DNA of 16,157 bases from Panacagrimonas sp052387335 (GCA_052387335.1 JBQTJH010000016.1:1-16157), one strand, 5' to 3'; shown: positions 1-8,275, counted from the first letter of the stretch. The notes: generated from the letters alone by a model not told the origin. Numbers and translations are program-made.

Positions 1-1533
1 GTCAGCCTGATCGAAGGCGTCACCGGAAGCGGCAAGACCGAGATCTATCTGCGCTGCGTCGCCGAGGTCATCGCTCAGGGCAAGCAGGCCCTGATGCTGA
101 CGCCTGAGATTGGCCTGACGCCGCAGCTGGTGTCGCGGTTCCGCGAGCGCTTCGGCGACGCGGTCGGCGTGTTCCATTCTGGTTTGACCGACAAGACGCG
201 CGCCGATCAATGGCTGGCGGCGGCGGCTGGGCGCTGCAGAGTGGTGATCGGCACGCGTTCGGCGGTGTTCATGCCGCTGCCGGACCTGGCGCTGATTCTG
301 GTGGACGAGGAGCACGACGCCTCATTCAAGCAGCAGGATGGCTTTCGCTACTCGGCGCGCGACGTCGCCATCATTCGCGGCCAACAGGCGGGCGTCCCGG
401 TGATCCTCGGATCGGCCACTCCCTCGCTGGAGTCGCTGCACAACGTGCGCAGCTCGCGTTACCGGCATTTCCGCTTGCAGCAGCGCGTCGGCACGCGGCA
501 ATTGCCGAGGGTGAATCTGCTGGATCTGCGCGGCGTCAAACTCACGCATGGGCTGTCGCCGCAACTGCTAGATGCCACCGAGCGCCATCTGAACGCCGGC
601 GGCCAGGTGTTGATGTTCGTCAACAGGCGTGGCTATGCTCCGGCCCTGCTATGCCATGACTGCGGCTGGGCCGCGCCCTGTCCGCATTGCGACGCACGCC
701 TGACCTTGCACCGCGCGCGTGGCCGTCTGATCTGCCATCACTGCGCCAGCGATGCGCGCCTGCCCTCGCGCTGTGGTCAGTGCAGCGGCACCAGCCTGAT
801 TCCGGTCGGACAGGGCACCGAGCGTATCGAGGACGCGCTGCGCGAGCGCTTTCCAGACCGTGTCATCGAACGCATCGATTCGGATCGTTCACGCCGCGCC
901 GGCGAAATGACGCAGATGCTCGACAATATTCACTCCGGCCAGACACAAATCCTGGTCGGCACGCAGATGCTGGCCAAGGGTCATGATTTCGAACGCTTGA
1001 GCCTGGTTGGCGTGGTGTGCGCAGACGAGGCCTTGTACAGCGCCGATTTCCGCGCCAGCGAACGGCTGGGTCAGCTACTCACGCAGGTTGCCGGGCGCGC
1101 GGGGCGCGGCGAACGGCCCGGTGAAGTGCTAGTGCAGACCCACGTACCGCAGCATCCGCTGTTGCAAGCTTGGCTACGCGAGGGCTACAGCGGTTTGACG
1201 CAAACCCTGCTCGACGAACGCCGTGTCGCCAGCCTGCCGCCGTTCGCACACCTTGCCCTGATCCGCGCTGACGCCTTGAACGCAAGCGCACCGATGGCAT
1301 TCCTGCGCGCAGCGGCCGATTTGATCAAGACCGCGTCCGTCGACACCATGGGCCCCATCCCGGCTCCGATGGAGCGCAAGGCGAATCGCCTGCGCGCACA
1401 GCTCATGCTGCGCGCCCACCATCGCGGCCACTTGCAGCGACTGCTCACCGAACTCATTCCGCAGCTGCACGCTCTGCCCGGCGCGCGTCGCATCCGCTGG
1501 TCGGTGGACGTGGATCCGCTTGATCTTTATTGA
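1..1533 (+). CDS. priA: Primosomal protein N' (replication restart helicase PriA), 5'-truncated
   Basis: PriA is a 3'-to-5' superfamily 2 DNA helicase that recognises stalled forks and starts reloading of DnaB. The frame is open from base 1, so the gene enters from outside the window. The visible 510 residues begin just before the Walker A motif (GVTGSGKTE, bases 16-42). They continue with the DEEH box (304-315), motif III GSATPS (409-426), four CxxC pairs of the zinc-binding insert (bases 652-783), GTQMLAKGHDF (about 958-990) and motif VI QVAGRAGRG (about 1084-1110). The C-terminal domain follows and the gene stops with TGA at 1531. In E. coli the Walker A motif is about 220 residues in, so the missing part is the DNA-binding N-terminal domain. 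It converges on the phytase-like gene, with only 6 bp between the two stop codons. Identity is certain; the true start cannot be seen. Confidence 0.97.
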   Translation, partial: VSLIEGVTGSGKTEIYLRCVAEVIAQGKQALMLTPEIGLTPQLVSRFRERFGDAVGVFHSGLTDKTRADQWLAAAAGRCRVVIGTRSAVFMPLPDLALILVDEEHDASFKQQDGFRYSARDVAIIRGQQAGVPVILGSATPSLESLHNVRSSRYRHFRLQQRVGTRQLPRVNLLDLRGVKLTHGLSPQLLDATERHLNAGGQVLMFVNRRGYAPALLCHDCGWAAPCPHCDARLTLHRARGRLICHHCASDARLPSRCGQCSGTSLIPVGQGTERIEDALRERFPDRVIERIDSDRSRRAGEMTQMLDNIHSGQTQILVGTQMLAKGHDFERLSLVGVVCADEALYSADFRASERLGQLLTQVAGRAGRGERPGEVLVQTHVPQHPLLQAWLREGYSGLTQTLLDERRVASLPPFAHLALIRADALNASAPMAFLRAAADLIKTASVDTMGPIPAPMERKANRLRAQLMLRAHHRGHLQRLLTELIPQLHALPGARRIRWSVDVDPLDLY

Positions 1534-1539
1534 GCGTTG

Positions 1540-2703
1540 CTACTGAGTGCAGCTCTTGAGCTGCAAGGCGCTCAAGATCTCACCCAGATCAAACGCAGCG
1601 ACATTGCCGTCGTCATGCACCGCGAAAAACGCGCCCTGTGCAAACCCCGGCAGGGCGGTCTGCGTGAGCCAGATGCCGTCCGTATTGAGCGTCTTGGTGC
1701 CGGTAAAGCTGCCGTAATACTCCAGGCTGCGGCGCTCGAAGATGTGGAAATAATTTTCCTGCTTGCCCTGATCGGTTGCGAACCACCAGCCGCTGCCGTC
1801 TTCGCAGGCGTAGAGCGCCAGACCCTCGGCCTGGAAGTGGAACACGCCACCGCCCATGCGCTGCCCACGGAATTTTCCGTCCAGGCCATAGACCTTGACG
1901 TTGCGCTCCAGGTACTGCTCCTCATCGGCCACCATCAGATTGCCGGTCACCGGGTCACCCCAGACCGACTCCACGATGCGCAGCATGCCGCGCCCCGAGG
2001 TATCGCCAAATGCAGATTCCGTTGTCGCCTTCGGCGTACCCGCGACCTGCACGCGATAGGCGCGCACGCGTTGATTCAATTGTTCCGGTGGCGGAATCTG
2101 CTCGTCCGCGGTTTCATAGCTGTCCGTGATGTAGACGCGGTAGTCATCCGCTGCAAGCCGATGTACCCACAGTCCATAGGGCTTGCGCAAAGGCAGGTCG
2201 CCGTCTGCGCCGAAACTCAACAGCGATTCAAATGCCGGCAGACGCAGCACCTGGACGCGACGGTTGTCGCGCTCCACCACCCACAGCAGATCGTCGATCA
2301 CGAACACACCGTTGGGACGATCCAACTGTCCAGGGCCGGTGCCGGACTCGCCGAAACGACGCAGCACTTTGCCGTCAACCGCGTCATGCACCAGTAGCTT
2401 GTCCGTGTTCTTGGCGGTAGCGATCAACCAGTGCTCGCCGTTGGGGCCATGCCAGATAGCGGGCGAATCGACGTTGTCGGTTTCGTCACGCACGGTGGAA
2501 TAGCGTTCCTTGACCGTGACCAGCCCGGCGACGATAGGCAGCGGCGGATCCTGGTCATCATCTGCTCCAACCGTTGCACTGGCGGCCGTTGCGGGCGCGG
2601 TCGTCGGCGTGTCCGCTGACGCAGGCGGCTTGCAGGCGCTCAGGCCCAGCGCCAGGAGCAGCACTACGCCGACCCAGGCGCTGCATTCCGATTTCACGTT
2701 CAT
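1540..2703 (-). CDS. Beta-propeller phytase-like lipoprotein
   Basis: This is a secreted lipoprotein of 387 residues. A short signal peptide ends in the lipobox LSAC (Cys24), followed by a Pro/Ala/Thr-rich linker (25-55). The rest looks like a beta-propeller. Phytase-family (PF02333-like) signatures are NVDSPAIW (77-84), QAEGLALY (291-298), FATDQGKQENYFHIF (308-322), YYGSFTG (329-335), NTDGIWLT (340-347) and GAFFAVHDDGN (357-367). In between, GQLDRPNGVFV (125-135) and its surroundings look like an NHL-type blade. Beta-propeller phytases remove phosphates from inositol hexakisphosphate using calcium. The start at 2703 is preferred over an upstream in-frame ATG (2811) because it begins the signal peptide, has an AGGGA ribosome site 7 bp upstream, and lies 10 bp after the receptor stop. 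The classical DDPAIW motif reads DSPAIW here, so catalytic activity is not assured. Confidence 0.75.
   Translation of the reverse strand: MNVKSECSAWVGVVLLLALGLSACKPPASADTPTTAPATAASATVGADDDQDPPLPIVAGLVTVKERYSTVRDETDNVDSPAIWHGPNGEHWLIATAKNTDKLLVHDAVDGKVLRRFGESGTGPGQLDRPNGVFVIDDLLWVVERDNRRVQVLRLPAFESLLSFGADGDLPLRKPYGLWVHRLAADDYRVYITDSYETADEQIPPPEQLNQRVRAYRVQVAGTPKATTESAFGDTSGRGMLRIVESVWGDPVTGNLMVADEEQYLERNVKVYGLDGKFRGQRMGGGVFHFQAEGLALYACEDGSGWWFATDQGKQENYFHIFERRSLEYYGSFTGTKTLNTDGIWLTQTALPGFAQGAFFAVHDDGNVAAFDLGEILSALQLKSCTQ
1548..1565. repeat. 8-bp perfect inverted repeat at the priA/phytase convergence
   Basis: TGCAGCTC and GAGCTGCA flank a TT centre. The repeat begins 14 bp after the priA stop and lies inside the last codons of the phytase-like gene. 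It is the only hairpin-like sequence near this convergent junction and could help terminate priA transcripts. No T-run follows it on either strand, so a terminator role is weakly supported. Confidence 0.3.
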
Positions 2704-2713
2704 TAGGTGTCCC

Positions 2714-5524
2714 TCAGAAATTGGCCTTGAAACCCAGCTCGTAGGTGGGACCGTACTCCTCGTACTGCGAGGCAAAGCGACGGTCGGCGAAGTAGGCGTA
2801 GAACGGTTCATCAGTCAGATTCACCGCGTTGACATAGACCTGATAGTTGTCGGTGATGCGATAGCTGCCGCTGAAATCCAGATGCAGCTGCTCCTTCACG
2901 TAGCGATCCTGCGCGGCGTCATCAAGTTCGTTCACCACTTCGAAATAATCATCGCGATAGGTCGCAGCAACGCGCAGACTCAGTCCGTACTTCTCGTAAC
3001 CCAATGCCAGATTGGCCACGCTGTCGGACTGGAACGGCAGGCTGATGTGCTGATCGCGGAAGGGCAGATCGGCCTTGCTGTCGCTGAGCGTCAGATTGGC
3101 GCTGAGCAGCAGACCGTCGAACGGCACCGGCAACATGGCAAAGCGCTGCGCATAGCCCAGCTCCAGGCCAATGATGCGCGCCTTGCCGCCGTTGAGCGTG
3201 ATCATAGCCTCGTCAAAATTCTCGAAGGCGCCTGCAGTGCCGGCGATATCAGACATCACGAAGAAGTCACGCAGGTTCTTCAGGAAGATGCCAGCCGAGA
3301 ATTGCGCGATGCCCCCAGGGTAGTGCTCGATGGAGAAATCGAAGTTCTGGGCACGCAAGGGGTCCAGATCAGGATTGCCCAGCTCGGCATTGCGCTCGAA
3401 CTCGCCGTCGTCCTCCTCGATCTCGATGCGCGCGAATGGCGCCGCGGCCGCTAGATTGGGCCTGGAAATGGTGCTCGAAAAGGCGAAGCGCGCCAGGGTG
3501 CGTTCGGCCAGTTCCATGCGCAGATTCAGGCTAGGCATCACGTCGCTGTAACGCTCGTCGGCTCGCACCGCGGCAAACTCCGGGTCTCCGCTACCCGACT
3601 CCTCGTCGAGCACGTACTCGGTGCCGCTTGCATCGAACTCGGTCTGCTCGACTCGCACACCGGTGACCACACGCAACGGTCCGAAATCAGCGGTGAGCAT
3701 GCCGTAAGCGGCGAAAATGTCTTCGCTCAGCTCATAGTCCTCGCTCAGGCTCGCCACCGCGCTGCCATCGCTGTCGATCTCAAAATCCGCGCGATTGGCG
3801 CGCACAAATCCGACCAGCGCGTCACGCGAGGGATGCAGCCCGAAGTCGCCCAGCGGATAGTCGATACGCTGGTCAGGAAAATCGGCGAGCGATAAATCGG
3901 CACCGAAGCCGTCGAAGGTGGTGGTATCGACGTTGTTTTCCTTCTCGCGCAGACGCGCCTTGGCACCGACCTTCCATTCCGCCGGCGCGCTGCGCAGCTC
4001 GAACGCACGCCTGAGATTCAGCGCCACCGAGTTCTCGCGCTCTTCGGTGAATGTGGCCTCCTCCTCGATCTCGTCCAGCTCGAAGGTCCCGCCATCCAGC
4101 GCGTTGGCACTCGTGGTGAATAGCCGCGGCTGTTCGCGATCAGCCAGCGAGTAGCCGCTGTCAATCTCCTCGCCCACGAACTTGATATTGAGCGTATCCG
4201 GCGTGTCCTCACTGGCTTCGGAGTAGGCCAACGCGTAATCCAAGGTGTATAGACCCAGACGATGCTCGCCGCCAAACACGCTGGCCAGAATTTCCTGGGT
4301 CTCCTCGCGTGCCTCGCTGAGCTTCTCAACCGTGGCGCCGCTGAACGCGGCCGCGCTGTCGGACAACGCGTCGACGTCGCCATCCTCGAACAGATACGTG
4401 TTGGTACGCTGGATCTCGTCGTCGCTAAAATCGCTATACAACGTGCGCAGGTAGAACTCGCTGTTCTCGCTGACGCGTAAATCGAAGTTGAGCGCGGCAC
4501 TCAGGCGCTCGCGCGTGATGGTGTAGTCGCGTTGCTCGGCTTCCTCTATGCCCGGGAATTCACCATCCGGGCCCTCCAGATCATCGAAGCCACCGGTCTC
4601 CACGTTGTCGGACCCGAAGTCGCGCTCAAACCAGCTGATCGCTGCAGCGACACCCAGGTTTTCCACCGCATCGCCCACCGAGAACAGGCGCGTAAACGAG
4701 GCCGCGAGCTTGGGGCTGGTTTCTTCAACCAGCTCGTTGTAGCTGGCCTCGGCGCGCAGGCTCAGGCTGTTGCCGCGATCCAGCGCAGTGCTGCTCTTGA
4801 CCTCCACCGTGCCGCCAACCGCATCGCCGTCCATGTCCGGCGTCATGGTCTTGTTCACTTCCAGGCTTTCCAGAAGGTCCGACGAAATCACGTCCAGATT
4901 CACCTGTCGCGAATCTGCCTGCGGGCCGGGAACGCGCACGCCATTGATGGTGGTGGCATTGAACGCAGGGTCGATACCGCGGATGACGACAAAGCGGCCC
5001 TCGCCCTGGTCGCGTGCCAGAGAAAGTCCGGAGACCCGCTGCAGGGACTCCGCCACATTCTGATCCGGGAACGCTCCGATAGCATCGGCCGACACTACGG
5101 TCTTGAGATTGTCCGCCGTGCGCTGCCGGTTGAGGGCACCGGCCTGACCCGCGGCCTGACCGACGACCAGGATGTTCTGGATGGCGGCAACGTCCTCTCC
5201 GATGCGGAAATCCAGTGCGGTGGATTGCCCATCGCGGACCGTGAGCGTCGAGCGTTCACGCGCCGCGCCCAGATATTCCACCGTCAAGGTGTAACTGCCC
5301 GCCGGCAGTTGACCAATGCGGTAGCGCCCGTCTCGCTCTGACACCACCTCCAACCCCAGTCCCTCGATGCGCACCACGGCACCTTCGAATCCGACTTCGC
5401 CGGATCGGTCGAGGACGCGGCCGTAAATCCCCTCAGCCTCCTGAGCTGCGACGCTGGCGGCAGCCGCCATCAAGGATGCGCCCAGCATCAGGCGCTTGAG
5501 TGTTGTTTGCATCGCCATCCCCAT
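2714..5524 (-). CDS. TonB-dependent outer-membrane receptor with N-terminal carboxypeptidase-like domain
   Basis: This is an outer-membrane transporter of up to 936 residues, energised by TonB-ExbBD. Numbering is from the ATG at 5524. A signal peptide (to about residue 28, SVAAQEA) is followed by a carboxypeptidase-regulatory-like beta domain (about 31-110, GRVLDRSG...GRYRIGQLPAGSYTL). Then come a TonB-box-like ILVVGQ (118-123), the plug domain (about 138-245, with FPDQNVAESLQRVSGLS, RGIDPAFNATTINGVRVPG and PDMDGDAVGGTV), and a 22-strand-type barrel ending in a terminal Phe (LGFKANF). The plug wording is typical of the Xanthomonas/Caulobacter receptor family (TIGR01782-like). Three in-frame ATGs compete: 5524, 5518 and 5512. 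The last has a GGGG tract 6 bp upstream and may be the real start. The phytase-like gene follows after 10 bp, which suggests the substrate is phytate or a related organic phosphate. The substrate is inferred from this context only. Confidence 0.93.
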   Translation of the reverse strand: MGMAMQTTLKRLMLGASLMAAAASVAAQEAEGIYGRVLDRSGEVGFEGAVVRIEGLGLEVVSERDGRYRIGQLPAGSYTLTVEYLGAARERSTLTVRDGQSTALDFRIGEDVAAIQNILVVGQAAGQAGALNRQRTADNLKTVVSADAIGAFPDQNVAESLQRVSGLSLARDQGEGRFVVIRGIDPAFNATTINGVRVPGPQADSRQVNLDVISSDLLESLEVNKTMTPDMDGDAVGGTVEVKSSTALDRGNSLSLRAEASYNELVEETSPKLAASFTRLFSVGDAVENLGVAAAISWFERDFGSDNVETGGFDDLEGPDGEFPGIEEAEQRDYTITRERLSAALNFDLRVSENSEFYLRTLYSDFSDDEIQRTNTYLFEDGDVDALSDSAAAFSGATVEKLSEAREETQEILASVFGGEHRLGLYTLDYALAYSEASEDTPDTLNIKFVGEEIDSGYSLADREQPRLFTTSANALDGGTFELDEIEEEATFTEERENSVALNLRRAFELRSAPAEWKVGAKARLREKENNVDTTTFDGFGADLSLADFPDQRIDYPLGDFGLHPSRDALVGFVRANRADFEIDSDGSAVASLSEDYELSEDIFAAYGMLTADFGPLRVVTGVRVEQTEFDASGTEYVLDEESGSGDPEFAAVRADERYSDVMPSLNLRMELAERTLARFAFSSTISRPNLAAAAPFARIEIEEDDGEFERNAELGNPDLDPLRAQNFDFSIEHYPGGIAQFSAGIFLKNLRDFFVMSDIAGTAGAFENFDEAMITLNGGKARIIGLELGYAQRFAMLPVPFDGLLLSANLTLSDSKADLPFRDQHISLPFQSDSVANLALGYEKYGLSLRVAATYRDDYFEVVNELDDAAQDRYVKEQLHLDFSGSYRITDNYQVYVNAVNLTDEPFYAYFADRRFASQYEEYGPTYELGFKANF

Positions 5525-5531
5525 GCCGAGC

Positions 5532-5551
5532 GCGAGCTCGAAAAGGCTCGC
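5532..5551 (-). other. Possible hairpin in the receptor mRNA leader
   Basis: A 6-bp inverted repeat (GCGAGC / GCTCGC, 8-nt loop) sits 8 bp before the first ATG of the receptor gene. If transcription starts below the putative -10 at 5563-5568, this hairpin occupies most of the leader, and no clear ribosome site lies outside it. It could influence translation or mRNA stability, or be chance in GC-rich DNA. Confidence 0.25.
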
Positions 5552-5562
5552 ATCAAACGCTC

Positions 5563-5607
5563 AAGCTAGAGGGCGAAAGTGACACCGGGGTGACGTCGCC
5601 ATGACAC
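5563..5607 (-). promoter_or_regulatory. Candidate PHO box and -10 for the receptor/phytase operon
   Basis: Read on the minus strand, three heptamers follow one another with exact 4-nt spacers (11-bp period): GTGTCAT (5601-5607), ACGTCAC (5590-5596) and GTGTCAC (5579-5585). The E. coli PhoB box consists of CTGTCAT-like heptamers spaced by 4 nt. The outer two units match 6 of 7 and the middle one 5 of 7, and every unit keeps the GTCA core. Ten bases downstream lies a weak -10, TAGCTT (5563-5568), the spacing expected where PhoB replaces a -35 element. The spacers are GC-rich rather than AT-rich. The position, in the 106-bp gap ahead of a receptor/phytase pair, fits phosphate-starvation control. 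The binding itself is inferred. Confidence 0.5.
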
Positions 5608-5630
5608 ATGGACGAGGGCGCGTGCAGCGC

Positions 5631-6791
5631 TCAGGGCATGTAGAGCCCGCCGAGCACGGCTGCGCGCCGCGCGCCGGTGACCGAGGGCAGGTTGCCGGGT
5701 TCACGACGCAGTCGCCGGCAGGCCAGCCAGGCGAACGCGCAGGCCTCGACCCACTGCGGGTCCAGGCCATGCTGCGCGGCCGAGTCAATGGCAATCCCGG
5801 GCATCAGCTGACGGATGCGCGAAATCAAAAATCCGTTGCGCACACCGCCACCGCAGACAATCAGGCGTCGCGTTGCAGGCGCGTGCTGCAACAGCGCTTC
5901 CGCGACCGTTCGCGCGCTCAGCTCACACAGCGTGCGTTGAACATCGGCAGCATCGCGCTGGGCCAGGTCCGCGTCCCGCGCTGCCACCCAGTCCAGATTG
6001 AACAGGCCGCGGCCCGTGCTCTTGGGAATGGGGGCGCTGAAGTAAGGCTCGGTCAGGCAACGGGACAGCAGCTGCGCGTCGATCCGTCCGCTGGCCGCCC
6101 AGATGCCGTCGGCGTCGAATAGCTGCCCGCGGTGCCGCTCGATCCACTCATCCATCAGGCAGCTCGCGGGGCCGCAATCAAAGCCGCGTACGCGCCCTGG
6201 ATCACAATCAGGCAGCAAGGTCAGATTGGCGATGCCGCCGAGGTTGAGGACCGCGCGCTGCTCCTGTTCGTGGGCGAACAGGGCGTGATGCAGCACCGGC
6301 AGCAGCGGCGCGCCCTGACCGCCGAGCGCCATGTCGGCACGGCGAAAATCCGCGACCACGGCAAGCCCCGCGCGCGCCGCGATTCGCGAAGGATCACCGA
6401 GCTGCAGGCTGTTACCAATGTGGACGGCATCGTGAAACACCGTCTGCCCGTGACTGCCGAGCGCGCGGATGGACGTGGGATCGATGCAGTGGACGCGCAG
6501 CAACTCCAGCGCAGTGTCGGCAAAGGCATCAGCCACACCGCGGTCCAGTTCGGCGAATCGCGCAAGGCTCAATGGTGTGGCTTCGCGGCTGAGTTCGATC
6601 AGCGCAGCCCGCAGCGCGGGATCGTAGTGTCCGGTGTGGCTGGCGAGCACAGCCTTGAAACGACCATCCTCGAACTCGGTCAGCACGGCGTCGATGCCGT
6701 CCTGACTGGTGCCCGACATCAAGCCCAGATAGCGCTCGGCGGTGGGAACGCCCAAGTCGCGTTTCACTTTGCTGGGCGACTCAACATGCAA
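5631..6791 (-). CDS. anmK: Anhydro-N-acetylmuramic acid kinase
   Basis: AnmK is a cytoplasmic enzyme that opens the 1,6-anhydro ring of anhydro-MurNAc recovered from cell-wall turnover. It phosphorylates the sugar to MurNAc-6-phosphate for recycling. With the start used here the protein has 386 residues. Family landmarks are GLMSGTSQDGID (23-34), LGSHGQTVFH (111-120), ADFRRADMALGGQGAPLLP (147-165), LNLGGIANL (182-190), GFDCGP with the expected catalytic Asp205 (203-208), PKSTGRGLFN (256-265), VCGGGVRN (312-319) and PGNLPSVTGA (365-374). There is no in-frame ATG before Met25. Candidate starts are TTG at 6791 (used here), GTG at 6767 and TTG at 6755, none with a convincing ribosome site. It starts 7 bp after the stop of the M23 peptidase gene and is almost certainly co-transcribed with it. 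Function is secure; the exact start is not. Confidence 0.95.
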   Translation of the reverse strand: MHVESPSKVKRDLGVPTAERYLGLMSGTSQDGIDAVLTEFEDGRFKAVLASHTGHYDPALRAALIELSREATPLSLARFAELDRGVADAFADTALELLRVHCIDPTSIRALGSHGQTVFHDAVHIGNSLQLGDPSRIAARAGLAVVADFRRADMALGGQGAPLLPVLHHALFAHEQEQRAVLNLGGIANLTLLPDCDPGRVRGFDCGPASCLMDEWIERHRGQLFDADGIWAASGRIDAQLLSRCLTEPYFSAPIPKSTGRGLFNLDWVAARDADLAQRDAADVQRTLCELSARTVAEALLQHAPATRRLIVCGGGVRNGFLISRIRQLMPGIAIDSAAQHGLDPQWVEACAFAWLACRRLRREPGNLPSVTGARRAAVLGGLYMP

Positions 6792-6798
6792 ACGCCCG

Positions 6799-8166
6799 CT
6801 AGTTCAAGGATGCGGCAGAAATTGCGGGAACGATGGCGGTGGGGGCCTTGGCCATTCGCGTCGACTGCGCGGTTTCGATCTGGGCCAGCAGCGGCGCGAC
6901 ATGCGCATGGAAGACGGCCAATTCGTTGCGCGGAATCGGGTTGGCGCGCGGCATCACGATGCTGACCGGATTCTTGTGCACGCCATTGACGCGAAACTCG
7001 TAATGCAGATGCGGCGCCGTGGCCAAACCCGAGGAGCCGACATATCCAATGACCTGACCCTGGGTGACCTTGGCACCGACCTTCAAACCCGGGCGGTAGC
7101 GCGACAGATGCGCGTAAAGGGTTTCGTACTGCGATCCGTGCTGGATCACCACGACACGGCCGTAGCCCCCTTTGACGCCAACAAACTTCACGCGACCCTC
7201 ACCCGTGGCCTTGATCGGTGTACCGGATGCGGCTGCATAGTCGGTACCCTTGTGCGCGCGAATCGTGTTGAGAATTGGGTGACGGCGCTTAAGATTAAAG
7301 TGCGAGCTGATGCGCACCACGTCCAGCGGCGAGCGGAAGAAGGCCTTGCGCAGCGATTCTCCCTGTGGCGTGTAGAACGCCGAACGGCCCTGCACGTCCT
7401 TGAAACGAACGGCACGATGAACCTTGCCCTGGTTGACGAATTCGGCGGCGAGCATGTCGCCATCGCGCAGCTTCTTGCCGTCCTTGAACCACTCTTCAAA
7501 CACCACCGTGAAGCGATCGCCGTCGCGCAGGTCCAGCGCAAAGTCGACGTCGTAGCGGAACAGGTCGGCCAGCTCCATCACCATGCGAACCGGCAGTCCG
7601 GCCTTCTGACCGGCGTGAAACAGCGAGCTATCGATGGTGCCGGTGATGGTGCGCGTGCTGCGATCCAGTTCGGCGGTAATCGTGTTGGACTCAAAACCCT
7701 GATCCTGCCGACGCACCTGCAGGGTACGGACCTCATCCAGTGCGTAGCGCAGTTCCAGCAGCTGGTCCCCGGATTTGCGTAGCTCCAGCGTGTCACCGGC
7801 CTTGATGCGTTTGAGCTGGCGGGCGTCGTTGCCCAGATCCAAGATGGCCATCCACTGGTCAGGCGATAGCCCCTGCGCCTCAAACAGCGTGGACAGCGTC
7901 TGCCCGGTCTGGATTTTCAATGTGGTCCATTCGCTGGCCGAGGGCACCGCCAGCGGGTCGGCAACCGCGCCCTGCAGCGCGGCCTCGTAGGCCATCGCCT
8001 CCTGCATAGTCACCTCGGGGAGCAGCGCGCTCTCAGCCAAGTGACGATTGGCATTGGTCTCACGCGAGATCAGGGTCGCGAGACCGATCACGCACACTGA
8101 CGCTGCAAAAACGATCCTACGGGCCGAGCGGGGCGAGCGCTCGGCTGGGCTATAATCCAGCTTCAT
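6799..8166 (-). CDS. Murein endopeptidase, LysM-like/M23 (MepM-type)
   Basis: This is a periplasmic, membrane-anchored zinc peptidase expected to cut peptide cross-links in peptidoglycan. The 455 residues comprise a short basic N-terminus, one membrane segment (about 18-34), and a LysM/OapA-like wall-binding domain (about 80-130, KIQTGQTLSTLFEAQGL...IKAGDTLEL). A mixed middle domain (about 165-280) follows, then the M23 catalytic domain from RISSHFNLKRRHPILN (285-300). The M23 zinc and catalytic residues are visible: His305 and Asp309 (HKGTD), His353 (YAHLS), and His386 and His388 (HLHYEF). The open frame extends to 8970, but that stretch is antisense to tyrS. The ATG at 8166 directly precedes the membrane segment and is chosen as start; its ribosome site is poor. 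The next gene is anmK, so the pair links wall cleavage to recycling. I recall the same tyrS/peptidase/anmK neighbourhood in Pseudomonas. Confidence 0.93.
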   Translation of the reverse strand: MKLDYSPAERSPRSARRIVFAASVCVIGLATLISRETNANRHLAESALLPEVTMQEAMAYEAALQGAVADPLAVPSASEWTTLKIQTGQTLSTLFEAQGLSPDQWMAILDLGNDARQLKRIKAGDTLELRKSGDQLLELRYALDEVRTLQVRRQDQGFESNTITAELDRSTRTITGTIDSSLFHAGQKAGLPVRMVMELADLFRYDVDFALDLRDGDRFTVVFEEWFKDGKKLRDGDMLAAEFVNQGKVHRAVRFKDVQGRSAFYTPQGESLRKAFFRSPLDVVRISSHFNLKRRHPILNTIRAHKGTDYAAASGTPIKATGEGRVKFVGVKGGYGRVVVIQHGSQYETLYAHLSRYRPGLKVGAKVTQGQVIGYVGSSGLATAPHLHYEFRVNGVHKNPVSIVMPRANPIPRNELAVFHAHVAPLLAQIETAQSTRMAKAPTAIVPAISAASLN

Positions 8167-8196
8167 CCTGTTGACTCGGTTGAGACTTTCTCTCCA

Positions 8197-8209
8197 CAGA
8201 TCAGATCTG
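8197..8209. repeat. Palindrome in the peptidase 5' region
   Basis: CAGATC and GATCTG flank a single A, 31 bp before the M23 peptidase ATG. It could be an operator or chance. A second short inverted repeat (CGAGT-CGC-ACTCG) lies at 8240-8252. The 207-bp divergent gap (8167-8373) otherwise shows no reading frame and no clear peptidase promoter. Confidence 0.25.
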
Positions 8210-8275
8210 CGGGCCTGCCCGGCGCATTCTTTTGTGACGCGAGTCGCACTCGGGCGAATCAGAGGCGTAAAGAAA

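Noticed and set aside
2704..2811. Upstream start for the phytase-like lipoprotein
   Set aside because: It would overlap the receptor's 3' end and bury the lipoprotein signal peptide inside the protein. The ATG at 2703 has a good ribosome site.
5599..5611. Palindrome CCATG-ACA-CATGG upstream of the receptor gene
   Set aside because: It overlaps the first heptamer of the candidate PHO box. The direct-repeat reading explains more of the region than this short palindrome.
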